Shown in pieces: positions 52,547-62,637 of a stretch of 64,000 nucleotides of DNA. Position 1 is the stretch's first letter; each line of letters opens with the position of its first letter. The notes beneath the pieces are model-generated. The model made no database searches. It had not been told where the DNA came from and saw only the letters and a program-made list of their open reading frames with translations. Location: NCBI RefSeq assembly GCF_000429965.1, contig NZ_AUCW01000018.1, positions 1 through 64,000 on the forward strand, written 5' to 3'. The translations under genes were made by a program, and so were the position numbers. This DNA is from Desulfogranum mediterraneum DSM 13871. Lineage in GTDB: Bacteria > Desulfobacterota > Desulfobulbia > Desulfobulbales > Desulfobulbaceae.

Positions 52547-54421
52547 ATGGGAAATACAACCGCGCTCATCAGATCACGACTTCTCTTTGCCTCGCCCTGG
52601 CTGCTGGCGGCAGCAGCCGGCCTGTTGGTGATCATCATCGTCACCTTTGCATTTCACAATCTTCGTCTGGAGAAACGGCTGATGACCAATGCCATGCTCC
52701 AGAAGGCGACCACCCTGATGAATGTGGCCCAGTCCGGGGCCAGAGCCTCCTACCTGGCTGATCTGCGGAAAAATTTCTGGGAGAGTGAGCCCTGGCAGGA
52801 GCATGCGCAGCGAGTATTACGGCACCTGATCGAAGACCCGGAGATCAAGGAACTGGCCCTGATCGATGAGCAGGGACGGGTCACGGTTCACAGTGATGGG
52901 GCCCGGGTCGGAACGACCAGGTTCTCTAGGCCCCCCCAGCTGCCCGGCTCTTCGGCTGAGCCGACCAGAAAAATGTACTATACCATAGAGGAACGATCCA
53001 GCGGCCGGGTCCTGGAGGCCATCCGTCCCTTTACCCCCTTTCCTTCCCTCGGCCACCATAGGCGAGGGCCAGGACAGGGTCCGCCTTCTCACCGGGGCGG
53101 ATTTTTCATGGAAGAGCGGGGGCGCCGCTCCATGATGCGCTCCATGCGTTCCCGTCTCCCTGGCCCCGGCGACCAGGATAAACAATATTTTATCCTGGTC
53201 GGCCTGGACATGGCGGAATATGACCAGACCCTGGGCCGCCTCCGCTTCCAGATCTTCATCCTCTCCCTGGCCATGTTGCTCATCGGAGTTGCCGGATGGT
53301 TTTCCCTGTCCGTGGTTCAGGGCTACCGGGTTTCCCAGAAGACCCTGGACGAGATTCAGGCCTTTACCTCACTGCTGATCTCCTCCCTGCCCGTGGGCCT
53401 GATTGCCACCAACCGGCTGGGGCGAATCGCCACCTGGAACCATGCCGTCACCGAGATGACCGGTATCTGCCGGGCTGAGGCTGTTGGTACCTCTCCCCAG
53501 GCGATCCTGCCCCCAGCCCTGGCCGCCTTCTTTGCCGCCAAGACACCATCCCCGGGAAGCGGTGCAGAACAGGAAGAGGAGGTTCGCCTCCGTATCCAGG
53601 GCAGGGATCAGGTCCTGCTCTGTCGTCTGATCCAGATCTATACCCGGGACCAACAGTACATGGGAGAGGTGCTGCTGCTCTCGGATATATCACAGCTCAA
53701 ACAGCTGGAGCAGAAGATGCGGGAACATGAACGGTTGGCCGCCATCGGCAAGATGGCCGGCGGCGTGGCCCATGAGGTGCGAAATCCGCTCAGTTCCATC
53801 AAAGGCCTGGCTCTGTTGCTGAAAAATAAGTTTCAGCCAGGGAGCAAGGAACAGGATACTGCGGAGTTGCTGATCCAGGAAACCGAGCGGATGAACCGGA
53901 CCATCTCTGAATTACTCAGTTTTAGCCGGCCGTTGCCCCTGCATCTGGAGGAGGTGGATATCGGCGAACTGTTGGCCCGGGAACTGGAGCTGATCTCGGC
54001 AGAGATAAGCGACAGCCATATTCAGGTCTCCCTTGAGCTTGCCCCTGATCTGCCGCCGGTAAGGGGGGACCGGGATCGGCTTACCCAGGTTATCATGAAC
54101 ATCCTCCTGAACAGCCTTCAGGCCATGGGCCCTGGGGGCGAGTTGCAGTTGGAGGCGATGCCAGCTGGTCAGCCTGGTTCAGTGGAGATCCGGATAAGGG
54201 ATAACGGGGTGGGCATGGATGAGGAGACCCTGTCCCAGGTCTTTTATCCCTACTTTACCACCAAGGCCAGGGGTACCGGGATCGGTTTGGCCATCTCCCA
54301 GAAGATCGTTGCCGACCATGAGGGCACCATGACCATCGAGAGTCAGCCGGGAGAAGGCACGCTGGTGTGTCTGCACCTGCCCGTAGCCTCGGGGCCGAAC
54401 CCGACTGAACCTTTGCCCTGA
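52547..54421 (+). CDS. zraS: ZraS-like sensor histidine kinase
   Basis: 624 residues. Two membrane helices (residues ~15-37 and ~235-258) flank a periplasmic sensor region that includes the Arg/Pro-rich stretch PSLGHHRRGPGQGPPSHRGG. A PAS domain (VGLIATNRLGRIATWNHAVT) and a HisKA box with phosphoacceptor GGVAHEVRNPLSSIKG follow, then HATPase motifs VIMNILLNSLQAMG, DNGVGMDE and TTKARGTGIGLAISQK. Divergent from zraP, matching the E. coli zraP-zraSR order, but no zraR response-regulator gene follows. The first base of the chosen ATG is 52547. Confidence 0.9.
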   Translation: MGNTTALIRSRLLFASPWLLAAAAGLLVIIIVTFAFHNLRLEKRLMTNAMLQKATTLMNVAQSGARASYLADLRKNFWESEPWQEHAQRVLRHLIEDPEIKELALIDEQGRVTVHSDGARVGTTRFSRPPQLPGSSAEPTRKMYYTIEERSSGRVLEAIRPFTPFPSLGHHRRGPGQGPPSHRGGFFMEERGRRSMMRSMRSRLPGPGDQDKQYFILVGLDMAEYDQTLGRLRFQIFILSLAMLLIGVAGWFSLSVVQGYRVSQKTLDEIQAFTSLLISSLPVGLIATNRLGRIATWNHAVTEMTGICRAEAVGTSPQAILPPALAAFFAAKTPSPGSGAEQEEEVRLRIQGRDQVLLCRLIQIYTRDQQYMGEVLLLSDISQLKQLEQKMREHERLAAIGKMAGGVAHEVRNPLSSIKGLALLLKNKFQPGSKEQDTAELLIQETERMNRTISELLSFSRPLPLHLEEVDIGELLARELELISAEISDSHIQVSLELAPDLPPVRGDRDRLTQVIMNILLNSLQAMGPGGELQLEAMPAGQPGSVEIRIRDNGVGMDEETLSQVFYPYFTTKARGTGIGLAISQKIVADHEGTMTIESQPGEGTLVCLHLPVASGPNPTEPLP

Positions 54422-54465
54422 AATTTGGCCCAGGCGGGAGAGCGAAGTGTCCTGCGCCGGAGGGC

Positions 54466-54684
54466 TTAGCTTCCTCCACAGAAGTTATCGGGCCGCTCTG
54501 GATCCGTGGAAAAATTTTTTTCCAGAAAGGTGCTGTCCGCCGGAGAGAGGTCAAAGCGGATCACAGCCTGCTGGATGGCCTCCTTTCGGCTGAGCTGGGG
54601 TTTGTCTTCCAGGGTTTCACAGATCCAAACCAGGGCTTTTTTGATCTTATCTGAATGGGGGTAGAGTGAGCTGTTGTCGTCCAT
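54466..54684 (-). CDS. Small acidic protein of unknown function
   Basis: 72 residues with GGAGG seven bases before the ATG. Helical N-terminus (IKKALVWICETLEDKP) followed by SRKEAIQQAVIRFDLSPADS and a tail ending DNFCGGS. It reads like a small cytosolic factor of deltaproteobacteria; no family is recognised. Convergent with the ZraS-like gene. Confidence 0.6.
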   Translation of the reverse strand: MDDNSSLYPHSDKIKKALVWICETLEDKPQLSRKEAIQQAVIRFDLSPADSTFLEKNFSTDPERPDNFCGGS

Positions 54685-54867
54685 GGGGGATCCTCCATTG
54701 TCCAGGAAGGTGGAATTCTCAGGTTGTCCCCTTTGTACCACGAAGAGGCAGTGGCCGGCAACGGTTGAGCCGACTTGGGCGGACAAATTCGCCGGGCGAA
54801 CTATCTCCCTTGACTGTTGCGGTAGAAGGGTGCTAACCTTTGACTAGAAAGGAGCTACACGATACCT

Positions 54868-55419
54868 ATGGAAAGTCTCAGCGGTCATTTTCTCATATCC
54901 ACACCCCAGATGCCTGATCCCCGTTTCAAGGAACAGGTCATCTACCTCTGTGCCCACAGCGACGAGGGCGCCATGGGGCTGGTCATCAACAAACCCAACC
55001 ATGAAATTTCCCTGGTGGAAATTTTTTACGGGATTAACATGCCCATCCCCGAAGGGCCGTTGCCGCCGGTCTATATCGGCGGTCCTGTGGAGTTGGATTC
55101 AGGGTTTATTCTCTACACCGCCAAGGAAAAGGACCGCTACTCCCTTGCTGTCACCGGAGAGGTCTCGCTCTCACGTGATACCCGCCTGCTGGAAGATATC
55201 AGTCAGGGCAAGGGCCCGGCAGAGTTTCTCTTTCTCCTGGGATACGCCGGTTGGGGTGCCGGCCAACTGGAGCACGAGTTGCTGGATAACAGCTGGCTGA
55301 CCGTACCCGGTGACCTTGATGTCCTCTTTCACACCCCGGATGAATCCAAGTGGAAAAAAGCCGCCCAGCAGTTCGGCATCAATATCGAGATGTTCGGCGA
55401 TATTCTCGGATCTGCCTGA
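54868..55419 (+). CDS. YqgE/AlgH family protein
   Basis: 183 residues, full family length. Conserved segments are GHFLISTPQMPDPRFKEQVI, GAMGLVINKPNHEISLVE, PPVYIGGPVELDSGFILY and LLGYAGWGAGQLEHELLDNS. Function is uncertain; in some bacteria linked to a YqgF partner, which is not here. Starts behind GAAAGGAG. Confidence 0.9.
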   Translation: MESLSGHFLISTPQMPDPRFKEQVIYLCAHSDEGAMGLVINKPNHEISLVEIFYGINMPIPEGPLPPVYIGGPVELDSGFILYTAKEKDRYSLAVTGEVSLSRDTRLLEDISQGKGPAEFLFLLGYAGWGAGQLEHELLDNSWLTVPGDLDVLFHTPDESKWKKAAQQFGINIEMFGDILGSA

Positions 55420-55479
55420 TCCCCTGTTTCCACTCCAATATTTTTAATCTCAGCTAGACGATTTCCCTATTCTTTTCCC

Positions 55480-55887
55480 ATGGAAGACACAACTACGCAC
55501 AACCAGGAAATATTTCAATGCAGCCGTTGCGGCTTCTGCTGCCACGGTGAGACCACCGTCTCTTTGAGCCCCTTTGACCAGCAGCGGATGGCTGCCGAGC
55601 TCGGCCTCAGCATCGAGGAGGCCCGGGCCCAGTATTGGCGGGTCACCGGTCAGGTAGTCCAGATGAAGGTGGTGGACGGTCACTGTATCTTTTACGATGA
55701 AGCCATCAAGGGCTGCAGCGTCCACCTGGGCCGACCCGAGCGTTGTCGCGAATGGCCGCTGCATCCCAGCATCCTGGCCGATGAAAGTAATTACCAGACC
55801 ATCACCGCCTCCTGCCCGGGTTTGAACCGTGAGTTGGGCTATGCAGCCTTCTGTGCACGGCTCAAAGAGATCCTGGACAGGGACTGA
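55480..55887 (+). CDS. YkgJ family cysteine-cluster protein, second copy
   Basis: 135 residues. The cysteine cluster FQCSRCGFCCHGET near the N-terminus and GHCIFY, KGCSVHLGRPERCREWPLHP and SCPG follow the YkgJ pattern seen at 30022-30444, though overall identity to that copy looks low. It is part of a same-strand run leading into rlmH (14 bp gap). Confidence 0.85.
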   Translation: MEDTTTHNQEIFQCSRCGFCCHGETTVSLSPFDQQRMAAELGLSIEEARAQYWRVTGQVVQMKVVDGHCIFYDEAIKGCSVHLGRPERCREWPLHPSILADESNYQTITASCPGLNRELGYAAFCARLKEILDRD

Positions 55888-55901
55888 CTGGGCCCATTGT
55901 C

Positions 55902-56375
55902 ATGAATTTTGTTATCCCCTTTATCGGTAAGACCCGGCAAAAATATCTGGACCAGGGCATTGCCGACTATGCCAGGCGCCTGGGGCGATTCGGCCGGGTT
56001 GAGCTGCCGCTGCTCAAGGAGCGATCCTCCAACCGGGAGGCTGATGGCGTAATCAAACGCCAGGAGGCCGAGCAACTCCTGGCCCAGGTCGGGGCCCTTA
56101 AAAAGGGGGTGGTGATTGCCCTCGATCCCCTCGGCAAGCTGCTGGATTCCGAGGGCTTGGCGGCACTGCTTAAACAGTGGCAGGGCAGGGGAGTGGGCAC
56201 AGCTGCCTTTCTGATCGGCGGTCACCTCGGCCTGGACCAGTCGGTGCTGAAACGGGCCGATCTCAAGCTCTCCCTTTCCCCGCTCACCTTTACCCACGAG
56301 ATGAGCAGATTACTGCTGATCGAGCAGCTCTATCGGGCCTGTACCATCAATGCCAATCATAACTACCATAAGTGA
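55902..56375 (+). CDS. rlmH: 23S rRNA (pseudouridine1915-N3)-methyltransferase
   Basis: 157 residues, SPOUT family, full length. Methylates pseudouridine 1915 in helix 69. Typical segments are ALDPLGKLLDSEGLAALLKQ, FLIGGHLGLDQSVLKRADLK and the C-terminal LLIEQLYRACTINANHNYHK. The end overlaps the next gene by 26 bp. Confidence 0.95.
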   Translation: MNFVIPFIGKTRQKYLDQGIADYARRLGRFGRVELPLLKERSSNREADGVIKRQEAEQLLAQVGALKKGVVIALDPLGKLLDSEGLAALLKQWQGRGVGTAAFLIGGHLGLDQSVLKRADLKLSLSPLTFTHEMSRLLLIEQLYRACTINANHNYHK

Positions 56376-56847
56376 GGTGACTCAGGCTGATGATCCAGCC
56401 CCGTCGGCAGCAGCGGGCGTCTCCGTCTGCTGTCGGCCTGCCTGGGAGGGTGATCTGGACTCCCTGGGCCCCCTGCTGCGTACCCTGGGCTACCGGGTAA
56501 CCCCGGTTGAGCTGGCGCAGCGCCTGGTCCTGATCCGCCGCCAGTCCGGTGAACTCCTGGTCGCGGAGAAGGGTGAGCAGCTGGTCGGCTGTATCCAGGC
56601 AGCCAGGGATATCCGGCTTGCCGAGGGCCAGTGGGGTGAGATCGTCAGCCTGGTGGTCGCGGAGTCGTACCAGGGGCAGGGGGGCGGCCAGCGCTTGCTC
56701 TCCTCTGCCGAGTCCTGGTTGCGGGCCCAGGGCCTGGACTCCATCCGCATCCGGGCCAACAGCCGAAGGACAGCGGCCCACAGATTTTATCTTCGCCAGG
56801 GCTACCAGGCCCAGAAGCAGCAGCAGCTCTTCATCAAGCAGGGCTGA
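56350..56847 (+). CDS. GNAT family N-acetyltransferase
   Basis: 165 residues. Acetyl-CoA-binding motif A is EIVSLVVAESYQGQGGGQRL (Q/RxxGxG/A type), with LRAQGLDSIRIRANSRRTAA and HRFYLRQGYQ at the C-terminus. Substrate unknown. It overlaps rlmH, so the two are probably co-translated. Confidence 0.85.
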   Translation: MPIITTISEVTQADDPAPSAAAGVSVCCRPAWEGDLDSLGPLLRTLGYRVTPVELAQRLVLIRRQSGELLVAEKGEQLVGCIQAARDIRLAEGQWGEIVSLVVAESYQGQGGGQRLLSSAESWLRAQGLDSIRIRANSRRTAAHRFYLRQGYQAQKQQQLFIKQG

Positions 56848-56939
56848 GTTCGGAGGGGGCCATAGCTTCCGGACCTCTGCAGGGTCGGCCTGGATGGGTT
56901 GTGAGGAGCGACTCGTGCCAGGGTCTTTTTCGTCTCCCT

Positions 56940-58724
56940 TCAGGCTGCGCTTATCTGGGCAGCCATCTCTGCTGCGTACTGATCGGCATTGTTACCGGCC
57001 AGCAGGTGGATGAGGTCGTCACCGACCAGCATCACCGCGCCGATCCCCCTGGAGGTCAATTCCTGCTCCTTAATCGCCTCCATATCCACCACGCTGAGCC
57101 GCAGCCGGGTTGCGGCGCACATTTCAACCTTACGTATATTGGCTGGCCCTCCCAGTGCCTCGATCCAGGAGGCCACCTTCTGCGGAGCGATGGGGTCGCG
57201 TAGCCTGGGAGTCGCGCTGTCGGCCCGGTAGGAGATCTCTGAAGGTGCCTCCTGTTCAGAGATTTCTGCCTCGTCACCGGCCTCTGCCATATACATCTTC
57301 ATGTCGGTCATCAGGTTTTCAGAGCGCGGACCGAAAATGGCCTGTAAGCCGCTTCCCACCGAGACAACTCCGGCCGCGCCCAAGGCCTTGAGCCGCTCAG
57401 GGCTGGCCCTGCCAATATCCGCCACTTCAACGCGCAACCGGGTTATACAGGCATCCAGGTTCTTGATATTCGACCTGCCGCCAAAGGCGAGGACCAACTG
57501 CCGGGCCAGGGTATCGGCTGCCACCTCCCTGGCCGTACCAAGGTCAACTTCAGCTTCCTCGCGGCCCGGGGTTTTCAGGTTGAAGAGGCCAATGGCAAGG
57601 CGGAAGATAGCGTAATAGACCAGGGCAAAGAGGGGGCCCAGGATCAGCAGCAACCAGGGTTTGATGTCAATGGCATAAAAGAGCAGATAATCGATCAGGC
57701 CGTGGGAAAAGGAATAGCCCATGCGTACACCGAGGAGATAGGTCACCAGAAAGGCAAGGGAGACCAGGACAGCATGGGAGAGATAGAGGAGTGGTGCCAG
57801 AAAGAGGAAGGCAAATTCAAGGGGTTCGGTGATGCCGGTCAAAAATGAGGTCAATGCCGCCGACATCATGATACCACCGGTCTTTACCCTGTTTTCCGGT
57901 TTTGCCATGTGATAGATGGCAAGGGCGGCCGCAGGCAGGCCGAACATCTTGAAAACAAAGCCGCCCCCCAGGATCCCGGCTTGATAGTCTCCGGCAAAGA
58001 AACGGTTGAGTACGCCCCGGACGACCTCTCCGTCAGGGGTTGTGTAGCTGCCCAGTTCGAAGAAGAAGGGTACGTTCCAGATATGATGGAGGCCAAAGGG
58101 CAGGAGCAGCCGTTCCACAAAGCCGTAAATAGTCACCGCAAGGGCGGTATTGCCTGTCGAGGCAAAATGGGAGAAGGCGTCAATGGCGTGCTGGATAGGC
58201 GGCCAGATACCACTCAGGACAAGGGCAAGCCCGATGGCTGCAAAGGAGGTAACAATGGGAACAAAACGCTTTCCAGCGAAAAAACCCAGATACTGGGGCA
58301 GGCTGATCCGGTAGAATCGGTTAAAGAGTGAGGCCGCGACACCGCCGATCATGATGCCGCCGAACACGCCGGTGTCGATGGAATCCATCCCCATGACCAT
58401 CCGGGTATCGAGTCCAAAAATTTTGGCGATAACGCCAAGGGTTGCCACCATGACCGCATAGCCCACGGTAGCCGAGAGCGCGGCGACCCCGTCATTCTTG
58501 GTCAGTCCCAGGGAGACCCCAACGGCAAAGAGGAGTGCCAGGTTGCCGAAGATGGCCCCGCCTGCGGCCTTCATGGTGCTGTTGACCACCTCGGGAAGTA
58601 TGGCAAACTCGGCACTGCCGACACCAAGCAGAATACCTGCGGCCGGCAGAATGGCGACCGGCAGCATCAGGGCCTTGCCGATTTTCTGCAAGAAGGCAAA
58701 TGAGCTGTTCCACAACTGCTTCAT
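56940..58724 (-). CDS. PTS EIICBB sugar permease, glucose/N-acetylglucosamine family
   Basis: 594 residues. The EIIC membrane part (residues ~1-380) has the glucose-family sequences [40 protein letters not shown] and [20 protein letters not shown]. Two EIIB domains follow: the first with phosphocysteine [12 protein letters not shown] (~residue 425), the second with [12 protein letters not shown] (~residue 538). Tandem EIIB domains are unusual. It overlaps the EIIA-HPr-EI gene by 4 bp, so together they form a complete PTS for glucose or GlcNAc. Confidence 0.9.
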   Translation of the reverse strand: MKQLWNSSFAFLQKIGKALMLPVAILPAAGILLGVGSAEFAILPEVVNSTMKAAGGAIFGNLALLFAVGVSLGLTKNDGVAALSATVGYAVMVATLGVIAKIFGLDTRMVMGMDSIDTGVFGGIMIGGVAASLFNRFYRISLPQYLGFFAGKRFVPIVTSFAAIGLALVLSGIWPPIQHAIDAFSHFASTGNTALAVTIYGFVERLLLPFGLHHIWNVPFFFELGSYTTPDGEVVRGVLNRFFAGDYQAGILGGGFVFKMFGLPAAALAIYHMAKPENRVKTGGIMMSAALTSFLTGITEPLEFAFLFLAPLLYLSHAVLVSLAFLVTYLLGVRMGYSFSHGLIDYLLFYAIDIKPWLLLILGPLFALVYYAIFRLAIGLFNLKTPGREEAEVDLGTAREVAADTLARQLVLAFGGRSNIKNLDACITRLRVEVADIGRASPERLKALGAAGVVSVGSGLQAIFGPRSENLMTDMKMYMAEAGDEAEISEQEAPSEISYRADSATPRLRDPIAPQKVASWIEALGGPANIRKVEMCAATRLRLSVVDMEAIKEQELTSRGIGAVMLVGDDLIHLLAGNNADQYAAEMAAQISAA

Positions 58725-61261
58725 GATGACGCTCCAGGCTTTGAGTCTTCTACAAGTTCACGCACTTCATCCCCTGAGCAGCAGGCGAGTGCCTGCCGGG
58801 CCAGAGATTTACAGGCACTAAGCGACCACTGCCGCACCACCGCCTTGGTGGAGGGCAGTGCGGGCACTGCCACGGAAAGCTCATCAACGCCAAGGCCGAG
58901 CAAGACCGGGACAGCCTGAGGGTCGGCAGCCATGCCGCCGCAGACTCCCAACCATTTCCCCCTGCTGTGTGCACCTGAGGCGGCAAGCTGGATCAGGTGC
59001 AGCACCGCAGGATTGAGGCCATCGATCTTTGCCGCCAGTTTCGGATGGCCGCGATCCATGGCCAGGGTGTATTGGCTCAGGTCATTGGTTCCCACAGAGA
59101 AAAAATCGACTTCCTGGGCAAACTGTTCCGCCATGACCGCGGTGGCAGGGACCTCCACCATGATTCCGGTTTCCACCGGCTCTGCCCCAAGCTTCTGTCG
59201 TTCCTGTTCAAGCATTGCCCGGGCGTCCCGAAGCTCCTGGATGGTGGCAATCATCGGAAACATGATCCGTATTTTTCCGTGGGCCCCTGCACGCAGGATG
59301 GCACGGGCCTGGACCCGGAAGAGTTCCGGCCGTTCAAGGCCGATGCGAATACCCCGCTGGCCGAGAAAGGGATTCTCCTCTCTGGGCAGCGGCAGGTAGG
59401 GGAGAGGTTTGTCGCCCCCCACGTCCAGGGTGCGCACGATCAGGGGCCTGCCTTCCAGGGCCAGGAGAACATCGCGGTAGACCGCATACTGTTCCTCCTC
59501 TGTCGGTGCGGTCAGCCGCTCGAGAAAGAGAAACTCCGACCGGAGCAGGCCGACTCCCTCTCCCCCCATCTGCACGGATTCAAGGGCGTCCCCAACCCCG
59601 CCTATATTGGCGACCACCTCTATGGCTTTGCCGTCGGTGCTCACTGCAGGCTCATGGGCATGGGCCAGATCCAGTTCATGCTGCGCCTTCAGGGCGGCCT
59701 GCTCGCTGAGGGTCCTGGCGATACGTTCATCGCCGGGGTTGATGTGGAGCTGCCCCTTGCCGGCATCGAGGATCAGCGGGGTGGCGTCGGCGATCTCCAG
59801 GGCTGCAGCCTCGATGCCGGCAACTGCAGCAATGTTGAGCGATCGTGCCAGGATTGCGACATGGGAGGTGGCGCCGCCGGTGGTGGTGCAGAATCCCCTG
59901 ACCCGGTCGGTGTCGATGGTTGCGGTAAAGGAAGGGGTGAGTTCTTCGGCAATCAGGATGGCATCCTCCGGGACGGTGTGCTCTTCGCTTTCCCTGCCCG
60001 TCAAGATGCGCAGCACCCGCTTGCCCACATCTTTGAGGTCATTGGCCCGGCCGGCAAGAATCTCGTTGCTCAAACCGCTGAGTTCCTCGGCTGAGGAGGT
60101 GTAGCCACGTTGCCAGGCGTATTCACTGCTCTTTCCCTTGGCCGTAAGGCTGCGCGCCATCTCGATCAGATCAGGGTCGTCAAGGATTTCCCGGTGGGCG
60201 GCAAAGATGGCCGCCTTTGCCGGGTCAGCCTGTTTGTGCAGGGCGGCCTGGAGGGCCTCCAGCTGATTTTTTGCCGTTTCAATGGCCGCATCCAGCCTGA
60301 CGTTTTCCCGGTGGCTGTCTTCGGCCTCTTCGGCAAAGTCAAAGCGCTCTTCCCGGATCTGAAAAGCCTTGCCCACAGCCAGCCCGGGAGCGGCAACCAC
60401 CCCCAGCAGGAGCGAGGGGTCACCGCTCTTGGGCTGAGGCGGCTGGTACCGGTCCTCGGTCGTTTCCAGGGATGCAGGCGAGTTTACCGGGGTTGTGCCC
60501 TGGTCGCCAAGTCCGCTCTCCAGCTTGGGCAGGATCTCCTCCAATGCTGCAGCCGCATCGGGTCCTACCGCGCAGATCTGCACCTTGTCCAGGTGGGCGA
60601 CATTGAGCTTCATGATGGAGACCACACTCTTGGCGTTGGCTCTCTGCTCTCCCTTGAGGAGACCGATTTCAGCCTGAAATTTTTTTGCCAGGCCGGCAAG
60701 TACTGCAGCAGGTCGGGCATGGAGGCCGGTGGTGTTTGGGATGATAACCGCCTCGGAAATGAGCTGCCGACCGGATGGTTCAACTGCGGCAGCAGCCCCC
60801 TCGGCAAGGGTGAGGGTGAGGAGGTCTGTTTGCTCTTCTACGGCAAAGCCTGCCGCCCTCACCACCCCCTCCACGATTTCACCGTTTGTCAGGATAATCT
60901 GGGTAAGGAGGCTCTTGGCATTGGTGGCCACGAAATCGCTTTCAAAGGTGATAAGCACCTCTCCCTGTTCAACCCGTTGTCCCTCCCTGACCAGGGCCTT
61001 AAAGCCCTTGGACTTGAGGGTAACCGTGTCTATCCCGATGTGGATCATCACCTCCAGGCCCGAGTCGTGGGTAAGGGTAACGGCATGCAGTGCACGGTGA
61101 AGCTGGGAGATGACACCGGGAAAGGGAGCCTTGAGCTGGTCGCTGACAGGGTCGATGGAGATACCGTCTCCAACCAGTTTCTGTGAAAATACCGGGTCAG
61201 GAACCTGCTCCAGGGGGTAAATGACGCCGGACAGGGGCGCCTTGACAAGCACTTTTTGCAT
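58721..61261 (-). CDS. Multiphosphoryl transfer protein: EIIA(Glc)-HPr-EI fusion
   Basis: 846 residues with three domains. EIIA (1-~150): active histidine in [17 protein letters not shown]. HPr (~170-260): [20 protein letters not shown] with the phosphohistidine. Enzyme I (~285-846): [20 protein letters not shown] with its histidine and the PEP-binding barrel ([52 protein letters not shown]). It passes phosphate from PEP to the EIICBB encoded 4 bp downstream. The arrangement resembles the NagF-type fusions of other bacteria. Confidence 0.93.
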   Translation of the reverse strand: MQKVLVKAPLSGVIYPLEQVPDPVFSQKLVGDGISIDPVSDQLKAPFPGVISQLHRALHAVTLTHDSGLEVMIHIGIDTVTLKSKGFKALVREGQRVEQGEVLITFESDFVATNAKSLLTQIILTNGEIVEGVVRAAGFAVEEQTDLLTLTLAEGAAAAVEPSGRQLISEAVIIPNTTGLHARPAAVLAGLAKKFQAEIGLLKGEQRANAKSVVSIMKLNVAHLDKVQICAVGPDAAAALEEILPKLESGLGDQGTTPVNSPASLETTEDRYQPPQPKSGDPSLLLGVVAAPGLAVGKAFQIREERFDFAEEAEDSHRENVRLDAAIETAKNQLEALQAALHKQADPAKAAIFAAHREILDDPDLIEMARSLTAKGKSSEYAWQRGYTSSAEELSGLSNEILAGRANDLKDVGKRVLRILTGRESEEHTVPEDAILIAEELTPSFTATIDTDRVRGFCTTTGGATSHVAILARSLNIAAVAGIEAAALEIADATPLILDAGKGQLHINPGDERIARTLSEQAALKAQHELDLAHAHEPAVSTDGKAIEVVANIGGVGDALESVQMGGEGVGLLRSEFLFLERLTAPTEEEQYAVYRDVLLALEGRPLIVRTLDVGGDKPLPYLPLPREENPFLGQRGIRIGLERPELFRVQARAILRAGAHGKIRIMFPMIATIQELRDARAMLEQERQKLGAEPVETGIMVEVPATAVMAEQFAQEVDFFSVGTNDLSQYTLAMDRGHPKLAAKIDGLNPAVLHLIQLAASGAHSRGKWLGVCGGMAADPQAVPVLLGLGVDELSVAVPALPSTKAVVRQWSLSACKSLARQALACCSGDEVRELVEDSKPGASS

Positions 61262-61420
61262 AAGGACCTCGTTGCGAAGGGGTTAGAAACTCACACTGCA
61301 CTTGATACCTGCGACTATCGCTTCAGCAAAATCCTCTGAGCCGTTGGCTCGGATGATGTATTGGAAAGAAGGCATGAGCTGGATTATGTCTGCAGGCCGA
61401 ACTTCAAGGGAGCCGAAAGA

Positions 61421-62551
61421 TCAGGAGGCCCTTTCCCGGAGGCCTCGCAGGAGGGTGACCATGAAATCCTGGGCATTGGTGAGGATGGATTTTGCGGTGA
61501 GGGAGCCCCGGTCGGACAGTTTGTTGACCGCAAACTCGCTCATGTCCACCGAGTAGAAGTAGACCGGCCTGACCTGACCCTGGGGCGTAAGGGTGTAGGA
61601 GGGGGTCATGTTGCCGGCGGCTATGGTGTGGAGTTGGGTGGCCAGGGCAATGACCGTGGTAGCCTGGGAGGTATAGCGGCGCATGGCGTCCTGGGCCTGG
61701 TAGACATCGCCGAAGATCTCCGGCAGGGGGCCGTCATCACGGATGGAGCCGGCCAGGACATAGGGCACCCCGGAGCAGACCAGGCTGTGCATGATGCCTT
61801 CAGTGATCAGCTCCTGGTCGATGGCGGCCTGGATGGAACCGGCCCTGCGGATGGTGTTGAGGGTATCCAGATGATGATAGTGACCGTCAGCAACCGCCCG
61901 TTTGTGGTAGAGTTCCTGGCCCAGGGCGGTTTCAAAGAGGCTTCCCTCCAGGTCGTGGGTGGCCAGGGCGTTGCCGGCCAGCAGGGCGTGGACATAGCCA
62001 AGCTTGATGAGCCGGGAAAAGGCCTCCCTGGCGTCATGGTCAAAGGTCACGGCCGGACCCAGCACCCAGACAATGAAGCCCTGGTCGCGTTCGTGATCCA
62101 GCAGCTGGTAGAGCTGGTCATAGTCGATGCTGAACGAGGTCTCCCTGGTGCGGTTGGAGCGGAAGGCAAACTTGTCGTCCAACTGGTCTGGCCCGGCAAA
62201 GCCCTGGGTGTGGACATAGATTCCCTGTTCCCCGTTTTCGCTGCGGCCGACCGCCACCAGGTCGCCCTGGCGCAGGTTGCGAAACTCTTTGACCAGGAGC
62301 TCCTTTTCGGCCAGCACCACCACACAGTCCATCCGGGACCGAGCTGCCAGGACCCACTGGCCAGGGCTCAGCTGGAAGTATTCTGGAAAGACCGTGGTGG
62401 CATGGTACCCTTCCGGGGCAACCCCGTGTCGGCGTACCGGCGTGAAGGTGGCTGTCGGTGCGGTGCTGAGCCGGGGGGTGGAGAAATCGGGCGGGGTATA
62501 TCCTGGGAGAGAAAAATTCACTTCACACCTCATCGGGTTGTGGGCTACCAT
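61421..62551 (-). CDS. Ornithine cyclodeaminase, TIGR00300 (LOR/SDH-like) family
   Basis: 376 residues. The C-terminal half is the LOR/SDH-region Rossmann-type domain (GFIVWVLGPAVTFDHDAREA, GYVHALLAGNALATHDLEGS, AGSIQAAIDQELITEGIMHS, PYVLAGSIRDDGPLPEIFGD), the family that includes archaeal ornithine cyclodeaminase and the C-terminal part of cyanobacterial arginine-guanidine-removing AgrE. The product would be proline plus ammonia. The divergent neighbour is arginase, which produces ornithine, so together they would convert arginine to proline. Start may also be at M7. Confidence 0.85.
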   Translation of the reverse strand: MVAHNPMRCEVNFSLPGYTPPDFSTPRLSTAPTATFTPVRRHGVAPEGYHATTVFPEYFQLSPGQWVLAARSRMDCVVVLAEKELLVKEFRNLRQGDLVAVGRSENGEQGIYVHTQGFAGPDQLDDKFAFRSNRTRETSFSIDYDQLYQLLDHERDQGFIVWVLGPAVTFDHDAREAFSRLIKLGYVHALLAGNALATHDLEGSLFETALGQELYHKRAVADGHYHHLDTLNTIRRAGSIQAAIDQELITEGIMHSLVCSGVPYVLAGSIRDDGPLPEIFGDVYQAQDAMRRYTSQATTVIALATQLHTIAAGNMTPSYTLTPQGQVRPVYFYSVDMSEFAVNKLSDRGSLTAKSILTNAQDFMVTLLRGLRERAS

Positions 62552-62637
62552 GGAGGAAGGGAGCTTCTAGAGCAATTGTGCGTTGTTAACGCTGAAATGT
62601 CAACCACTCACTGGCCTGATAAGGTGACGGAACTGCC

